Below the pieces are notes generated by a model. The model was not told where the DNA came from, ran no database searches, and saw only the letters and a program-made list of their open reading frames with translations. Positions 8,069 to 16,583 of a DNA stretch of 41,738 nt are shown piece after piece. The first letter of the stretch is position 1; every line of letters starts with the position of its first letter. Location of the stretch: positions 1 through 41,738 of the forward strand of contig URMF01000032.1 in assembly GCA_900548855.1 (NCBI GenBank), written 5' to 3'. The stretch is from an uncultured Eubacteriales bacterium. GTDB taxonomy: Bacteria; Bacillota; Clostridia; Lachnospirales; Lachnospiraceae. Position numbers and translations under genes: made by a program.

Positions 8069-8291
8069 GTGTTTTACGGTGAAAATCCCAAAAGTGCATC
8101 CTGTTTTCGAAGGAGAGGGGATTGATGCCGTCTTGCAAAGTCACCGGTATAACCTTAAGGGCACAATAACTTCCTTTTTTATCTGTTATTTTATATACGG
8201 TTCCGGAACTGCCTTCTCCAATGGTATCCTCTAAGATAAATGCCTTCCAGTTTGTAAAATATTCACTATGCCGGTCTAAAAAGAGCTGCAT
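8016..8291 (-). pseudogene. Truncated Ser/Thr protein kinase, N-terminal fragment
   Basis: The 91-residue frame encodes the start of a eukaryotic-like kinase: a glycine-rich loop IGEGSSGTVYK, then CALKVI with the ATP-binding Lys, preceded by WKAFILED. Homology-like sequence fades about residue 60-65, and the remaining 30 residues are read from DNA that is antisense to the permease end. The rest of the kinase domain (HRD, DFG) is absent, so it cannot be active. It is probably a deletion remnant. The head-to-head neighbour is the DUF6273-like secreted protein. Only weak ribosome-site evidence is seen before the ATG. Confidence 0.65.
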
Positions 8292-8447
8292 ATCATCTAA
8301 GTCTTGTCAGTTCATTTAAAACATAAAAATTGTATATGGTATAGTAGAAATATTCATATGGCGATTGGGAGGATGTGGAAATGAAAAATAATGTAAAAAT
8401 AAGGATTATCAGGTATGTTTTAAAATGAAAATAAAAGGGGAATGAAA

Positions 8448-10178
8448 ATGGAAACAGGAAAAAGAGTATTAACAAGAATATTGACTGGTATCATGATACT
8501 GACTCTGCTGTCAGGGATGCCGATGGGAATAGGAGAATCAGTAAGTGCGGCGAGGAGAACTTTAGTAGGACCGTCAAAGGACAAGGAAGGTGTCGTGACA
8601 TGGGACTGCGTGTATTTTGGAAATTATCCCCAGTCGGATGTCACAGGGCAGAAGAAGGAGCCGATTAAATGGCGGGTACTCTCGGTAGAAGGTGATGATG
8701 CTTTTTTAGTGGCAGACAAGAATCTGGATGCGCAAAAATATAATAATACATATGTCGATGTGACATGGGAAACCTCTACCATTAGAAGCTGGCTGAACGG
8801 TTATGGGAAAGGGAGTAATGTGTGTGAAATGGATTACAGCAGTGAAAATTTTTTGAACCGGGCCTTCACTGCTTCAGAACAGAATGCGATTAAAACGTCA
8901 ACAGTGGTAAACGCAGACAATTCTAGGTATGGGACAGAAGGTGGAAAGGATACCCTGGATAAAATTTTTCTTCTGTCATATGATGAGGTGATGAATCCGG
9001 CATATGGTTTTTCGTCAATCAATGGAAGTGATGGTGCGAGAGAGAGGGCAAATACTGCATATACAACAGCAAAGGCAGTAAAGGTAATTTGGTGGCTGCG
9101 GTCGCCGGGCTTTAATTTGCGTAGTGCTTTGTATGTGAGCGGCATCGGGACGGTTCACACTTTTAGTATCTACCCTGGTAGCGACCTCAATTTTATTGCC
9201 GTGTGCCCGGCTTTGCATCTGAATCTGTCATCTTCTGAAGTCTGGACTTATGCCGGAACCGTGAGCAGTGACGGTACAAGTACAGAGTGTCTGCATGAGA
9301 ATGTGGAGATCAGGGACAAGAAGGAAGCCGGTTGTATGGAGGGCGGTTATACCGGAGATACCTGCTGCAGCGACTGCGGATTCAGGATAAAAAGAGGTGA
9401 AGGAACGCCCTCAAAAGGAGGGCATCGGTGGAACGGTGGAAGTATCACAAAACCGGCAACAGCAGAAGAAGATGCAGTCAGAACCTTTACCTGTACTGTG
9501 TGCGGGGAAAACAGGACGGAGACCGTGCCCGGAACAGCGGATTTAGTCGATGTTCCGGACACCGTGCAGGCGGTAACGGACGCTTCCATTACGGCACAGT
9601 CCTCCGAGGATGTGAAAGGAGCCGTTTTTAATGCCTTGCAGGCAAGGAGTACGAAGCTTACAGGCAAGTCCGTTACCCTGAAATGGAAAAAAGTACCGAA
9701 GGCGGACGGGTATAAGGTATACGGAAACCGGTGCGGCAGGAAGAACCATTATAAGCTGATTAAGGATTTGGGTAAAGGAAAAACCTCCTATACCCAGAAG
9801 AAGCTTAAGAAAGGGACTTATTACAAATATGTGGTGTCTGCCTATAAGGTGGTGGACGGCAAGAAGGTTACCATTGCCGTGTCAAAGACCATCCATGCAG
9901 CGACCACCGGCGGCAAATACGGGGTGGCAAAGTCGGTCAAGGTCAATAAAAGTAAAATAACCCTGAAAAAAGGAAAGAAATTTACCATAAAGGCACAAGA
10001 GGTGAAGAAGGATAAGACCATTAAGCGCCACCGGAAAATCGCATATGAATCCAGCAATACGAAGGTTGCAACCGTGAATAGAAAGGGTGTTGTCAAAGCC
10101 AAAAAGAAGGGAAGCTGTTATATCTATGTTTATGCGCAAAATGGCGTGTATAAGCGGGTGAAGGTAACGGTGAAGTAA
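8448..10178 (+). CDS. Secreted DUF6273-like protein with Cys-rich, FN3-like and Big_2-like domains
   Basis: The protein (576 residues from the ATG at 8448, which has AAAGGGG 7 bases upstream; an ATG six bases earlier is too close to that site) has a signal peptide ending near VSA-A (about 35), then a DUF6273-type C-lectin-like domain (about 48-260: IKWRVLSVEG, ADKNLDAQKYN, WETSTIRSWLNG, IFLLSYDEV, WWLRSPG, VCPALHLNL). A region with paired cysteines (CCSDCG, CTVCGENRTET; about 280-360) follows, then an FN3-like module (about 408-485) and a Lys-rich Big_2-like module (about 497-576). It is likely wall-associated through its basic C terminus. Residues about 222-255 have the codon pattern of a DGR variable region (separate entry). 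A ligand-binding or adhesion role is inferred. Confidence 0.85.
   Translation: METGKRVLTRILTGIMILTLLSGMPMGIGESVSAARRTLVGPSKDKEGVVTWDCVYFGNYPQSDVTGQKKEPIKWRVLSVEGDDAFLVADKNLDAQKYNNTYVDVTWETSTIRSWLNGYGKGSNVCEMDYSSENFLNRAFTASEQNAIKTSTVVNADNSRYGTEGGKDTLDKIFLLSYDEVMNPAYGFSSINGSDGARERANTAYTTAKAVKVIWWLRSPGFNLRSALYVSGIGTVHTFSIYPGSDLNFIAVCPALHLNLSSSEVWTYAGTVSSDGTSTECLHENVEIRDKKEAGCMEGGYTGDTCCSDCGFRIKRGEGTPSKGGHRWNGGSITKPATAEEDAVRTFTCTVCGENRTETVPGTADLVDVPDTVQAVTDASITAQSSEDVKGAVFNALQARSTKLTGKSVTLKWKKVPKADGYKVYGNRCGRKNHYKLIKDLGKGKTSYTQKKLKKGTYYKYVVSAYKVVDGKKVTIAVSKTIHAATTGGKYGVAKSVKVNKSKITLKKGKKFTIKAQEVKKDKTIKRHRKIAYESSNTKVATVNRKGVVKAKKKGSCYIYVYAQNGVYKRVKVTVK
9111..9212 (+). other. Candidate hypervariable (DGR-like) segment inside the DUF6273 domain
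   Basis: Of the 34 codons between WWLRSPG and the PAL of VCPAL, 27 end in C or T, with 16 such codons in a row, against about 14 of 36 in the preceding stretch. Those 27 codons cover all 15 amino acids that NNY codons can encode. DGRs mutate template adenines, and AAY template codons give exactly an NNY pattern in the target. The position, at the end of a C-lectin-like fold, is the usual site for variable residues. No reverse transcriptase, Avd or template repeat was found in the window. Confidence 0.5.
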
Positions 10179-10261
10179 GATTCAAGAGATTTTATGAAAA
10201 GCCTCCAAAGTGTATTTTTATTGATTTACCCTTGATGTTGGTCATATTTTGGAAGTGAAAA

Positions 10262-10290
10262 TTGACAAATTTTGCCGTATCTAATAAACT
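10262..10290 (+). promoter_or_regulatory. Sigma-A promoter for the GGDEF gene
   Basis: A consensus TTGACA at 10262-10267 is followed after 17 bases by TAAACT at 10285-10290. The GGDEF gene starts 41 bases later with an AAAGGA ribosome site. Confidence 0.65.
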
Positions 10291-10330
10291 ATACATAAAT
10301 AACTGGATTCGGTGAAAGGATAATCAGTCT

Positions 10331-12064
10331 ATGAGAAATCGAAATGCAAAATATGATGTTGCCTATCTGTTGATGATTTTGTTTTTTGTCATTATGGTAG
10401 CATGGCCAATCTTTCATTTTCAGGGGAATAATCTGGCAGAGGATTTTTTTGGTGAGGAAATAGATTATCAAGCAGGGTGGTATACTGCAGATGGAGTATC
10501 CGTAACGCTTGATAAGTTGAACGAAGCCCCGGGAACAAGGGCAGGAGAAGAATATTCCATATATAATGTCATTCCTGATACAGTGAAAGAAGGGGATGCA
10601 TTATGCTTCCGGAGTAAAAATATTTTCTTTCAGGTATATATTGATGGGGAATTGCAATACGACCCGTACGTTCCGGAAAGTCCAATTTATACAAAGTCAT
10701 ATGGAACAAAATGGAATTATGTGAACATTCCGGTGGCGGCTGCGGGCAGAGAGATTGAAATCCGCATGACCTATGTATACGAAAATGCTCGTTCCTGTAT
10801 CGACCACATCTGCATTGCCCAGCCTGCGGGTGCAATTTTGCATACATTTGGCAGTAAGATGGTAGCTTTTATCACTTGTGTCCTTCTCTTGTTTGTTGGA
10901 CTGTTGTTAATCATAGCAGATATCCCGATAAATATGTGTGCCGAGAAGAATCATGAGCTTCGGTATCTGGGGCTTTTTGCAATCTTTATTGCTGTGTGGT
11001 GTACTTCCGAGACAAACCTGATACAGTTTTATCTGGGAGATAACCGGGTTATGCAGGTGGTGTCCTGTGCATCGCTGATGCTGATACCCATACCGACGGC
11101 ACTTTATTTGGATACGGCTTTCGGCTTCCGTCATAAGCTGATAGTACGTTTGATTTGTACGCTGTCAATTATTGTATTTGCTGTATGCTGGGGACTTCAT
11201 TTTCTGGGACTTGCAGACATTCATGAAACATTGTCTGTCAGCCATTTTATGCTGGTATTTACAGCAATCGTTTTATTGTATTCGATTATCCGTAATTCTG
11301 TTGTTACCAGTCATAGTCAGACCCGTAATGTGTACCGTGTTCTGCGAACGATTGGGTTAAGTGCGATTTCCATAGCTACGGTTGCGGATGTGGTCCGGTA
11401 TTACCGTGGAAATGGTACGGATAGTGCCATGTTTGTAAGGATTGGTCTTTTGCTGTTTATTCTGTGCTTTGGCAGCTCCAGTCTGGAAAAGACGATTAAT
11501 GCAGTAAAGCTGGGTGTGCAGTCAGAATTTGTTGCGCAGCTGGCTTATCTGGATGGACTTACAAGGATTGGAAACCGTACCTCTTTTGAAGAGCATTTGG
11601 TGGATTTGGAAAAAATCAAGGATGAGATGCCATCTGTTGGAATCGTGATGTTTGATGTCAATGATTTAAAATACGTCAATGACCATATGGGACATCATCA
11701 GGGAGATGCCATGCTGGTAAAGAGTGCAGATATCATTAAAGCGGCATTTGAGAATGCAGACAGTAAATGCTTCCGTATCGGCGGGGATGAATTTGCAGTC
11801 TTAATCAGTGGTGAGCATGTGCAGGAGCATTACGAGGAGGGTTTTGTCAGATTTTTAGAACAAATGAAGCAGTACAATGATTTGCCGGATAAAAAATTCA
11901 GAATCAGCATTGCCTGTGGATTTGCCTTATATGATGAGAGCTGCAGGGGTACAAAGCTCATGGATATTTATCAAAAGGCAGATAGGCGGATGTATGATAA
12001 TAAGAAAGAGATAAAGGCTAATCAGATATCACCGGAAGAGTATTATGCAGCACAGCATGTATAA
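10331..12064 (+). CDS. Membrane-bound diguanylate cyclase (GGDEF)
   Basis: The 577-residue protein should make c-di-GMP from two GTP. An N-terminal helix (10-30) leads to an extracytoplasmic beta-rich domain (about 45-165) resembling the sugar-binding-like sensor of 7TMR-DISM proteins. About seven to eight helices (175-385) follow, then a GGDEF domain (400-560) with intact RIGGDEF (482-488), LDGLTRIGNR and FDVNDLKYVND. The RxxD inhibitory site that usually precedes the motif is missing (NADS instead), so product inhibition at that site is unlikely. It has its own promoter and stands alone, convergent with the kinase gene at 12109. The signal sensed is unknown. Confidence 0.92.
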   Translation: MRNRNAKYDVAYLLMILFFVIMVAWPIFHFQGNNLAEDFFGEEIDYQAGWYTADGVSVTLDKLNEAPGTRAGEEYSIYNVIPDTVKEGDALCFRSKNIFFQVYIDGELQYDPYVPESPIYTKSYGTKWNYVNIPVAAAGREIEIRMTYVYENARSCIDHICIAQPAGAILHTFGSKMVAFITCVLLLFVGLLLIIADIPINMCAEKNHELRYLGLFAIFIAVWCTSETNLIQFYLGDNRVMQVVSCASLMLIPIPTALYLDTAFGFRHKLIVRLICTLSIIVFAVCWGLHFLGLADIHETLSVSHFMLVFTAIVLLYSIIRNSVVTSHSQTRNVYRVLRTIGLSAISIATVADVVRYYRGNGTDSAMFVRIGLLLFILCFGSSSLEKTINAVKLGVQSEFVAQLAYLDGLTRIGNRTSFEEHLVDLEKIKDEMPSVGIVMFDVNDLKYVNDHMGHHQGDAMLVKSADIIKAAFENADSKCFRIGGDEFAVLISGEHVQEHYEEGFVRFLEQMKQYNDLPDKKFRISIACGFALYDESCRGTKLMDIYQKADRRMYDNKKEIKANQISPEEYYAAQHV

Positions 12065-12108
12065 GGTATTGGTGATGCAGTTGCCTCAGAAATATTAGGC
12101 ACGCCCTA

Positions 12109-13008
12109 TTAGACTTTAGCATCCGGAAAGAAAATACAGATACTTAGCCGATTGTTTTCATACTTAGCGGATATACTTCCGTTCATCTGTTCAATCAGAG
12201 TTCTGGCAATTGCCAAGCCTAAACCTGTCGATTTTCTGGCAGCTTCAACTGTATAAAAGCGGTCAAACAGCTTACCAACCTGTACCTCATTCAATTCGGA
12301 TGCCGTATTGGCAAAAGTAATTTCTCCTGTTTTGGACAGTGTGATTTCCAAATCACCGTCACTATATTTAATAGCATTATTCAAAAGATTGGAAAATACA
12401 CGGGCTAAAGCAGAACGGTCAAGTGTTCGGATGATATGATTTTCAGGTATTTGTATTTTAGGAGTAATGCCCCGTTCGTTAAGGGCAGTATAAAATGCTG
12501 CGATGCTTTCTTCCAATATTCTGTTTATAACAACAGGCTCTTTTGCCCTGTTCTTTCCACTTGAGAAGATGACGGAGTATCGAAATAGTTCTTCGGTTAA
12601 CTGTGTCAACATTTCTGCCCGATTTCTGATTACTTTAATATACCGTTCTACTGCTTCTGACTTTTCTTCTTGCTCGAGCAAGTCCAAATATCCGCAGATA
12701 GCAGTCAGCGGTGTCCTTAAATCATGTGAAATATTGGTAACGGCATTTCTGAGTTCCATATCTCCCTGCTGAAAACGATGCCGGTCTGCCCGAAGCTTAC
12801 GCAGCTCTCCATTTATGGTATTTGCCAGCTTACGCATATATCTGTCACCGGAAGAAATATCAATCAGCGTGTTGGTATCGGTTATGAGCCTCTCGGCAAA
12901 GGCATGTTCAATTTCCTTTGCAGCTTTTTGTAAGATATGAATTTTTACGAGCAGGGCAATGATAATCACAGCCATAATGCCAATGATAGCCCATAACCAT
13001 ATTTCCAT
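12109..13008 (-). CDS. Sensor histidine kinase with a short membrane anchor
   Basis: The 299-residue protein has a single N-terminal helix (about 4-22) and almost no extracytoplasmic part, then a linker, HisKA with His95 in NISHDLRTPLTAICGYLDL, and an ATPase domain (N box FSNLLNNAIKYS, G2 STGLGLAIA). The lack of an external sensor means it probably senses through its partner transporter, as in BceS-type intramembrane-sensing systems, though those usually have two helices. It is the last gene of the four-gene set: response regulator, ATPase, permease, kinase, all on the minus strand, 10 bases after the permease. Confidence 0.92.
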   Translation of the reverse strand: MEIWLWAIIGIMAVIIIALLVKIHILQKAAKEIEHAFAERLITDTNTLIDISSGDRYMRKLANTINGELRKLRADRHRFQQGDMELRNAVTNISHDLRTPLTAICGYLDLLEQEEKSEAVERYIKVIRNRAEMLTQLTEELFRYSVIFSSGKNRAKEPVVINRILEESIAAFYTALNERGITPKIQIPENHIIRTLDRSALARVFSNLLNNAIKYSDGDLEITLSKTGEITFANTASELNEVQVGKLFDRFYTVEAARKSTGLGLAIARTLIEQMNGSISAKYENNRLSICIFFPDAKV

Positions 13009-13018
13009 AGCAAACTCC

Positions 13019-13852
13019 TTACTTTATGTCTTTTTTATGAAATAACACGATACCGGAAGCTGTAAATATTATCAAAATGCCAAAAGAATAAATTGGCAAT
13101 ATCTTTAGATTTGGAGCAGTCCTTCCAGCCAGTTGAAACATCTGACCTGCCGGGTTTATATCAAGCAGGGTTTGATAAATTTTCTTTTTTGTTTCACTGG
13201 GATATTTAGGGTTAGGCTCTTGTACTATTTCAAAATCACCGGTAGCTTCATTGGTGATAGAAGCTGATTCAATAAATTGCGGCGCTTGTATGATACTTAG
13301 ACAAGTAAGCGCCATCATCATGAAACCAAAACCCAGCATAATGCTGACGATTGCTGTAATCGTCTTATTCGAAATTACCATTGCCAGAAATGTAAATATA
13401 CCGGAATAAGCAGCCACGGTTACAAATATACAGCCAAGTAACATTAACAGCTTTGAAATTGGCATGGTTATCCAGCCGAATAATGGTATTCCAATGACTG
13501 CTACAACTACAATAAGTAAAATATAGGAAAATAAACTTGTAATAGTTGTGATGATTAAATTAGATAAATATATATGGATTCTTTTATGTCCGACACTGAT
13601 TTTATTTCTAATTACACCGTCAGAATATTCAGTTCCTAAAAACAGGCTTGTAAATATAGCAATCACAATCCCTATTATTGTTCCATAATTCAGTATTAAT
13701 TGTTCTACTTCTATGGTATCTCCATAATTTTTCATATCACTATATCGTGTATAAATCATAAACAAAGCAAGACCAATACTAAATATAATGAATAGCCAGA
13801 ATAATCTGTTTTTTCTTAATCTTGTAAAGCCTGCATTCAATAATTTAATCAT
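13019..13852 (-). CDS. ABC-2 type permease (BcrB/lantibiotic-immunity type)
   Basis: The protein of about 277 residues has six hydrophobic segments in the ABC-2 layout, with a loop after the first helix and another carrying a hydrophilic stretch (EPNPKYPSETKKKIYQ) before the last helix. The ATG at 13852 is chosen: GGGAGGTGG lies just upstream and it overlaps the ATPase stop by 8 bases. It should form the membrane part of a peptide-antibiotic exporter with the ATPase at 13845. The final residues are basic (HKKDIK). Confidence 0.88.
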   Translation of the reverse strand: MIKLLNAGFTRLRKNRLFWLFIIFSIGLALFMIYTRYSDMKNYGDTIEVEQLILNYGTIIGIVIAIFTSLFLGTEYSDGVIRNKISVGHKRIHIYLSNLIITTITSLFSYILLIVVVAVIGIPLFGWITMPISKLLMLLGCIFVTVAAYSGIFTFLAMVISNKTITAIVSIMLGFGFMMMALTCLSIIQAPQFIESASITNEATGDFEIVQEPNPKYPSETKKKIYQTLLDINPAGQMFQLAGRTAPNLKILPIYSFGILIIFTASGIVLFHKKDIK

Positions 13853-14759
13853 TTTTTCCACCTCCCACAAGGCTGATATAGTAGCTTTCCAGACTTTCAT
13901 CATGCTCCTGCATGGAAATCACTTCGCAGTTTTCTTTTGCCAATGCAGCCGTCAAATGGGATATATTGACTTTTGCATATACATCAGCAGTTTTGTCCGT
14001 AATAATTTTATAATCAATCTTCATTTCATCCAGCACATGGGCAAGAGCTTTTGTATTGCTGACTTCCATACGGACACACTTCCTGCAGGTCGCTTCTAAT
14101 TCTGCTGCACTTATTTCCTTTACAATGCATCCGTTATCAATAAATCCGTAATGCGTTGCCAGTCTGGATAGTTCATCCAAGATATGGCTCGAAATCAAAA
14201 CGGTAATCTGCTGTTCCCGGTTGAGCTTTAGTATCAGTTCGCGGATTTCAATAATACCCTGTGGGTCAAGCCCGTTGACAGGCTCGTCCAATACCAGAAA
14301 ATCGGGGTCACCTGCAAGTGCGATTGCAATGCCTAATCTCTGACGCATGCCGAGAGAAAAGTTTTTTGCTTTCTTTTTCCCAGTATTTTCAAGTCCCACT
14401 AACTTCAGAATGTCCGTTAATCCGTCAAAAGACGGAAGCCCAAGAACACAATATTGCTGCTTAAGATTATCCTCCGCTGTCATATCAAGGTAAATAGACG
14501 GTACTTCCACAACAGCGCCCATTCTTCTTCGGGATTGTACGATTTCCCTGTCGGTGTTTTTTCTGCCATAAAGCGTATAATCGCCGGATGTAGGCTCCTG
14601 TAATCCGCAAATCAGACGAATAAGAGTTGTCTTGCCCGCACCATTTTTCCCAACGAAGCCGTAGATTGCTCCTTTTGGAATACTCATAGACAGTCCGTTT
14701 AACGCATTGAAATTTTTATAGTTTTTGCATAAAGCGTTTGTTTTGAGAACATAATCCAT
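13845..14759 (-). CDS. ABC transporter ATPase with E-loop (BcrA/LanF type)
   Basis: The 304-residue protein has Walker A GKNGAGKT (37-44), signature FSLGMRQR (134-141), Walker B FLVLDEP (154-160), NGLDPQG and H-loop His192. The Q-loop glutamine is replaced by Glu in GAVVEVPSIY (about residue 85). An E-loop at this point is characteristic of lantibiotic-immunity (LanF) and bacitracin-resistance (BcrA) ATPases, which supports export of, or immunity to, a membrane-active peptide. The C-terminal extension ends in YYISLVGGG. AGGGAGG precedes the ATG. The upstream gap of 89 bases holds four phased repeats that may be the operator. Confidence 0.93.
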   Translation of the reverse strand: MDYVLKTNALCKNYKNFNALNGLSMSIPKGAIYGFVGKNGAGKTTLIRLICGLQEPTSGDYTLYGRKNTDREIVQSRRRMGAVVEVPSIYLDMTAEDNLKQQYCVLGLPSFDGLTDILKLVGLENTGKKKAKNFSLGMRQRLGIAIALAGDPDFLVLDEPVNGLDPQGIIEIRELILKLNREQQITVLISSHILDELSRLATHYGFIDNGCIVKEISAAELEATCRKCVRMEVSNTKALAHVLDEMKIDYKIITDKTADVYAKVNISHLTAALAKENCEVISMQEHDESLESYYISLVGGGKND

Positions 14760-14803
14760 AAAATGAACCTCCCTTTATATGATGCTGACATTTTACCAGG
14801 TAA

Positions 14804-14847
14804 TAGTAAAGAAATCGGTAAAGAAAACAGTAAAGAAATCGTAAAGA
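14804..14847 (-). promoter_or_regulatory. Four phased TTTAC direct repeats, probable response-regulator operator
   Basis: On the minus strand TCTTTAC recurs, with GTAAA at plus positions 14806, 14818, 14830 and 14841, i.e. spacing of 12, 12 and 11 bases, about one helical turn. Tandem direct repeats with this period are the usual binding sites of OmpR-family regulators, and such a regulator gene ends right at the repeats. A possible -10 (TAAAAT) lies at 14792-14797 on the minus strand, just downstream, with no good -35, as expected of an activated promoter. Confidence 0.55.
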
Positions 14848-14848
14848 T

Positions 14849-15520
14849 TTATTCTGCCCGCATTTTGAAGCCAATTCCCCAAACTGCTTCTATATAATCT
14901 TTATCTTTTACCACACGGAGTTTTTTTCGCAAATTGCTTATATGCATTTTAAGGGAACTTTCTGTACAGTCCGGAGTATCCTCGCTGATGCGGTCCAGCA
15001 GAAGTGATTTCGTGACAACCTGCGTTTGATTTTCCATAAGCATTTTGAGAATGGCGTATTCCGTCCTCGTCAGCTTTACCTCATCCCCGCCGACAGTTAC
15101 AATATGCGTATCTGTGTTGAGGATAATATCATCAAATGTCAAAGAAGAAATGGCAGGCGTATTGGAAGTCTTACGAAGCTGTACTGCAATTCTGGCTAAA
15201 AGCTCTTTTGTGCTAAATGGTTTTGTTACATAATCAACCGCACCGCCAAGCAGCAAATCCACTTTATTATCAATATCCACTTTTGCACTTACCACAATGA
15301 CAGGTATTCCTTTTAATTTTGGTAGTACCTCTTCACCGCTTAGTCCTGGCAGCATCAAATCCAGTAATACAAGGTCTGGTTTTGCCTCTGACAGTACAAA
15401 TACGGCTTCTGTTCCGGAATAAGCACGGGAGACGCCATATCCCTCTTTTGTAAGCGCTTCTTCAAGCACATTTCCAATATGTATATCATCATCAACAATT
15501 AGAATATTTTTCATAATCAC
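14849..15520 (-). CDS. OmpR-family response regulator of the peptide-antibiotic cassette
   Basis: The 223-residue protein has a receiver domain (1-115) with DDD, phosphoacceptor Asp54 (LLDLMLPGLSG), Ser78 in place of the usual Thr, and Lys100 (VTKPF). The DNA-binding domain (about 130-220) contains LTRTEYAILKMLMENQ and ends in VWGIGFKM. The GTG at 15520 is taken as start because AGGA lies 9 bases upstream; the ATG at 15514 would be 15 bases from it. It is followed on the same strand by ATPase, permease and kinase genes, so it probably activates them in response to an antimicrobial peptide. Confidence 0.92.
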   Translation of the reverse strand: MIMKNILIVDDDIHIGNVLEEALTKEGYGVSRAYSGTEAVFVLSEAKPDLVLLDLMLPGLSGEEVLPKLKGIPVIVVSAKVDIDNKVDLLLGGAVDYVTKPFSTKELLARIAVQLRKTSNTPAISSLTFDDIILNTDTHIVTVGGDEVKLTRTEYAILKMLMENQTQVVTKSLLLDRISEDTPDCTESSLKMHISNLRKKLRVVKDKDYIEAVWGIGFKMRAE

Positions 15521-15914
15521 ACAACACCGTCCTGTTTCTTATTTATTCCTGCGAGAAATGAGCCAAGTGACTGCTTGCAGGCATTTGACTTTATATCTGT
15601 TATCTGTGGGCTTTTTAAGTCTCTATTGTAATCGTTTGAAGGAATAATATCAAGTGACTCACGGATTCTTTAACCAACAAACTTGTAATAAAAATGCGGA
15701 TAACTGCAAAAATAATCTAACATATAATCCCCCATTCTTACATTTTCGTAAGCCTCTCTTCCCTGTTTTGAAAGAAAACTGAAAGACAGTTTCTTTATGA
15801 TAAAGAACATAGACGAAACAAACGTGGAAAGTATAGCCAATTCCCCATTGTTTCATAGGAAAAGGATGAGGATATCCTCAGCTTTTGTAATTAATCAGAA
15901 AGGAAGAGAAAAAA
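15521..15914. other. Divergent intergenic region with an inverted repeat
   Basis: This 394-base gap separates the response regulator from the MacB-type ATPase gene. No convincing gene is seen. An imperfect inverted repeat, AAAGAAAACTG and CAGTTTCTTT on opposite arms around AAAG (15771-15796), overlaps TTGAAA (15768) and lies next to TATGAT (15796-15801); the 22-base spacing is too long for an ordinary sigma-A promoter. A second small palindrome CTTAC-ATTTTC-GTAAG lies near 15737-15752. These could be regulator sites for either side. Confidence 0.4.
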
Positions 15915-16583
15915 ATGGATACTATTTTAAGAACAGAAAAGTTATGTAAGTTTTACGGAGAAGGAGAAAGTGAAGTAAAAGCCATTGACAATACGGATAT
16001 TGAAATTGAAAAGGGTGAATTTGTTGCCATTGTGGGAAAATCCGGTTCAGGAAAAAGCACCCTGCTCCATATGTTAGGAGGTCTGGATATTCCAACCAGC
16101 GGTAAGGTATTTATCGGCAATAAGGACATTTTTGAGTTAAAGGAGGAGGAGCTTGCCGTATTCCGCAGAAGAAAAATCGGATTTATCTTTCAGGCATTTA
16201 ATCTGGTAGCTTCTTTAAATGTATGGGAGAATATTGTACTGCCGATGGGGCTGGACGGAAAAGAGGTGGATGAGGCCTTTGTAAAGGATATCTTAAACAC
16301 TCTGCAGCTGGAAAATAAGATTGAAAATCTACCCAATACACTGTCTGGCGGACAGCAGCAGAGAGTGGCAATTGCAAGAGCCATCGCCTCCAAACCGGAT
16401 ATTATTTTGGCAGATGAGCCAACCGGGAACCTGGACTCCAAAACCGGGGATGAGGTAATCAGTCTTCTTAAGATGTCGGCAAAGAAATATGGTCAGACCC
16501 TGGTAGTCATTACCCATGATGAAGAGATTGCACAGATGGCAGACCGGATTATTGTCATTGAAGACGGTAAGGTGGTGGCTTAA
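15915..16583 (+). CDS. ABC transporter ATPase, MacB/LolD/BceA type
   Basis: The 222-residue protein has Walker A GKSGSGKS (41-48), Q-loop Gln93 (FIFQAFNLV), signature LSGGQQQR (143-150), Walker B IILADEPT (163-170), GNLDS and H-loop His201. The short length, the LADEPTGNLDS signature and the FtsX-type permease that follows without any gap identify the MacB/LolD/BceA group. It acts at the membrane with that permease, either exporting peptides or acting as a mechanotransmission ATPase. GGAAGAG precedes the ATG. Confidence 0.93.
   Translation: MDTILRTEKLCKFYGEGESEVKAIDNTDIEIEKGEFVAIVGKSGSGKSTLLHMLGGLDIPTSGKVFIGNKDIFELKEEELAVFRRRKIGFIFQAFNLVASLNVWENIVLPMGLDGKEVDEAFVKDILNTLQLENKIENLPNTLSGGQQQRVAIARAIASKPDIILADEPTGNLDSKTGDEVISLLKMSAKKYGQTLVVITHDEEIAQMADRIIVIEDGKVVA

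Noticed and set aside
8442..8447. ATG at 8442 as start of the DUF6273-like gene
   Set aside because: It is immediately next to the AAAGGGG ribosome site; the ATG six bases later has proper spacing.
15659..15856. 65-codon minus-strand reading frame between the two ABC systems
   Set aside because: No ribosome site, aromatic- and Cys-rich composition typical of random translation, and the region contains promoter-like inverted repeats instead.
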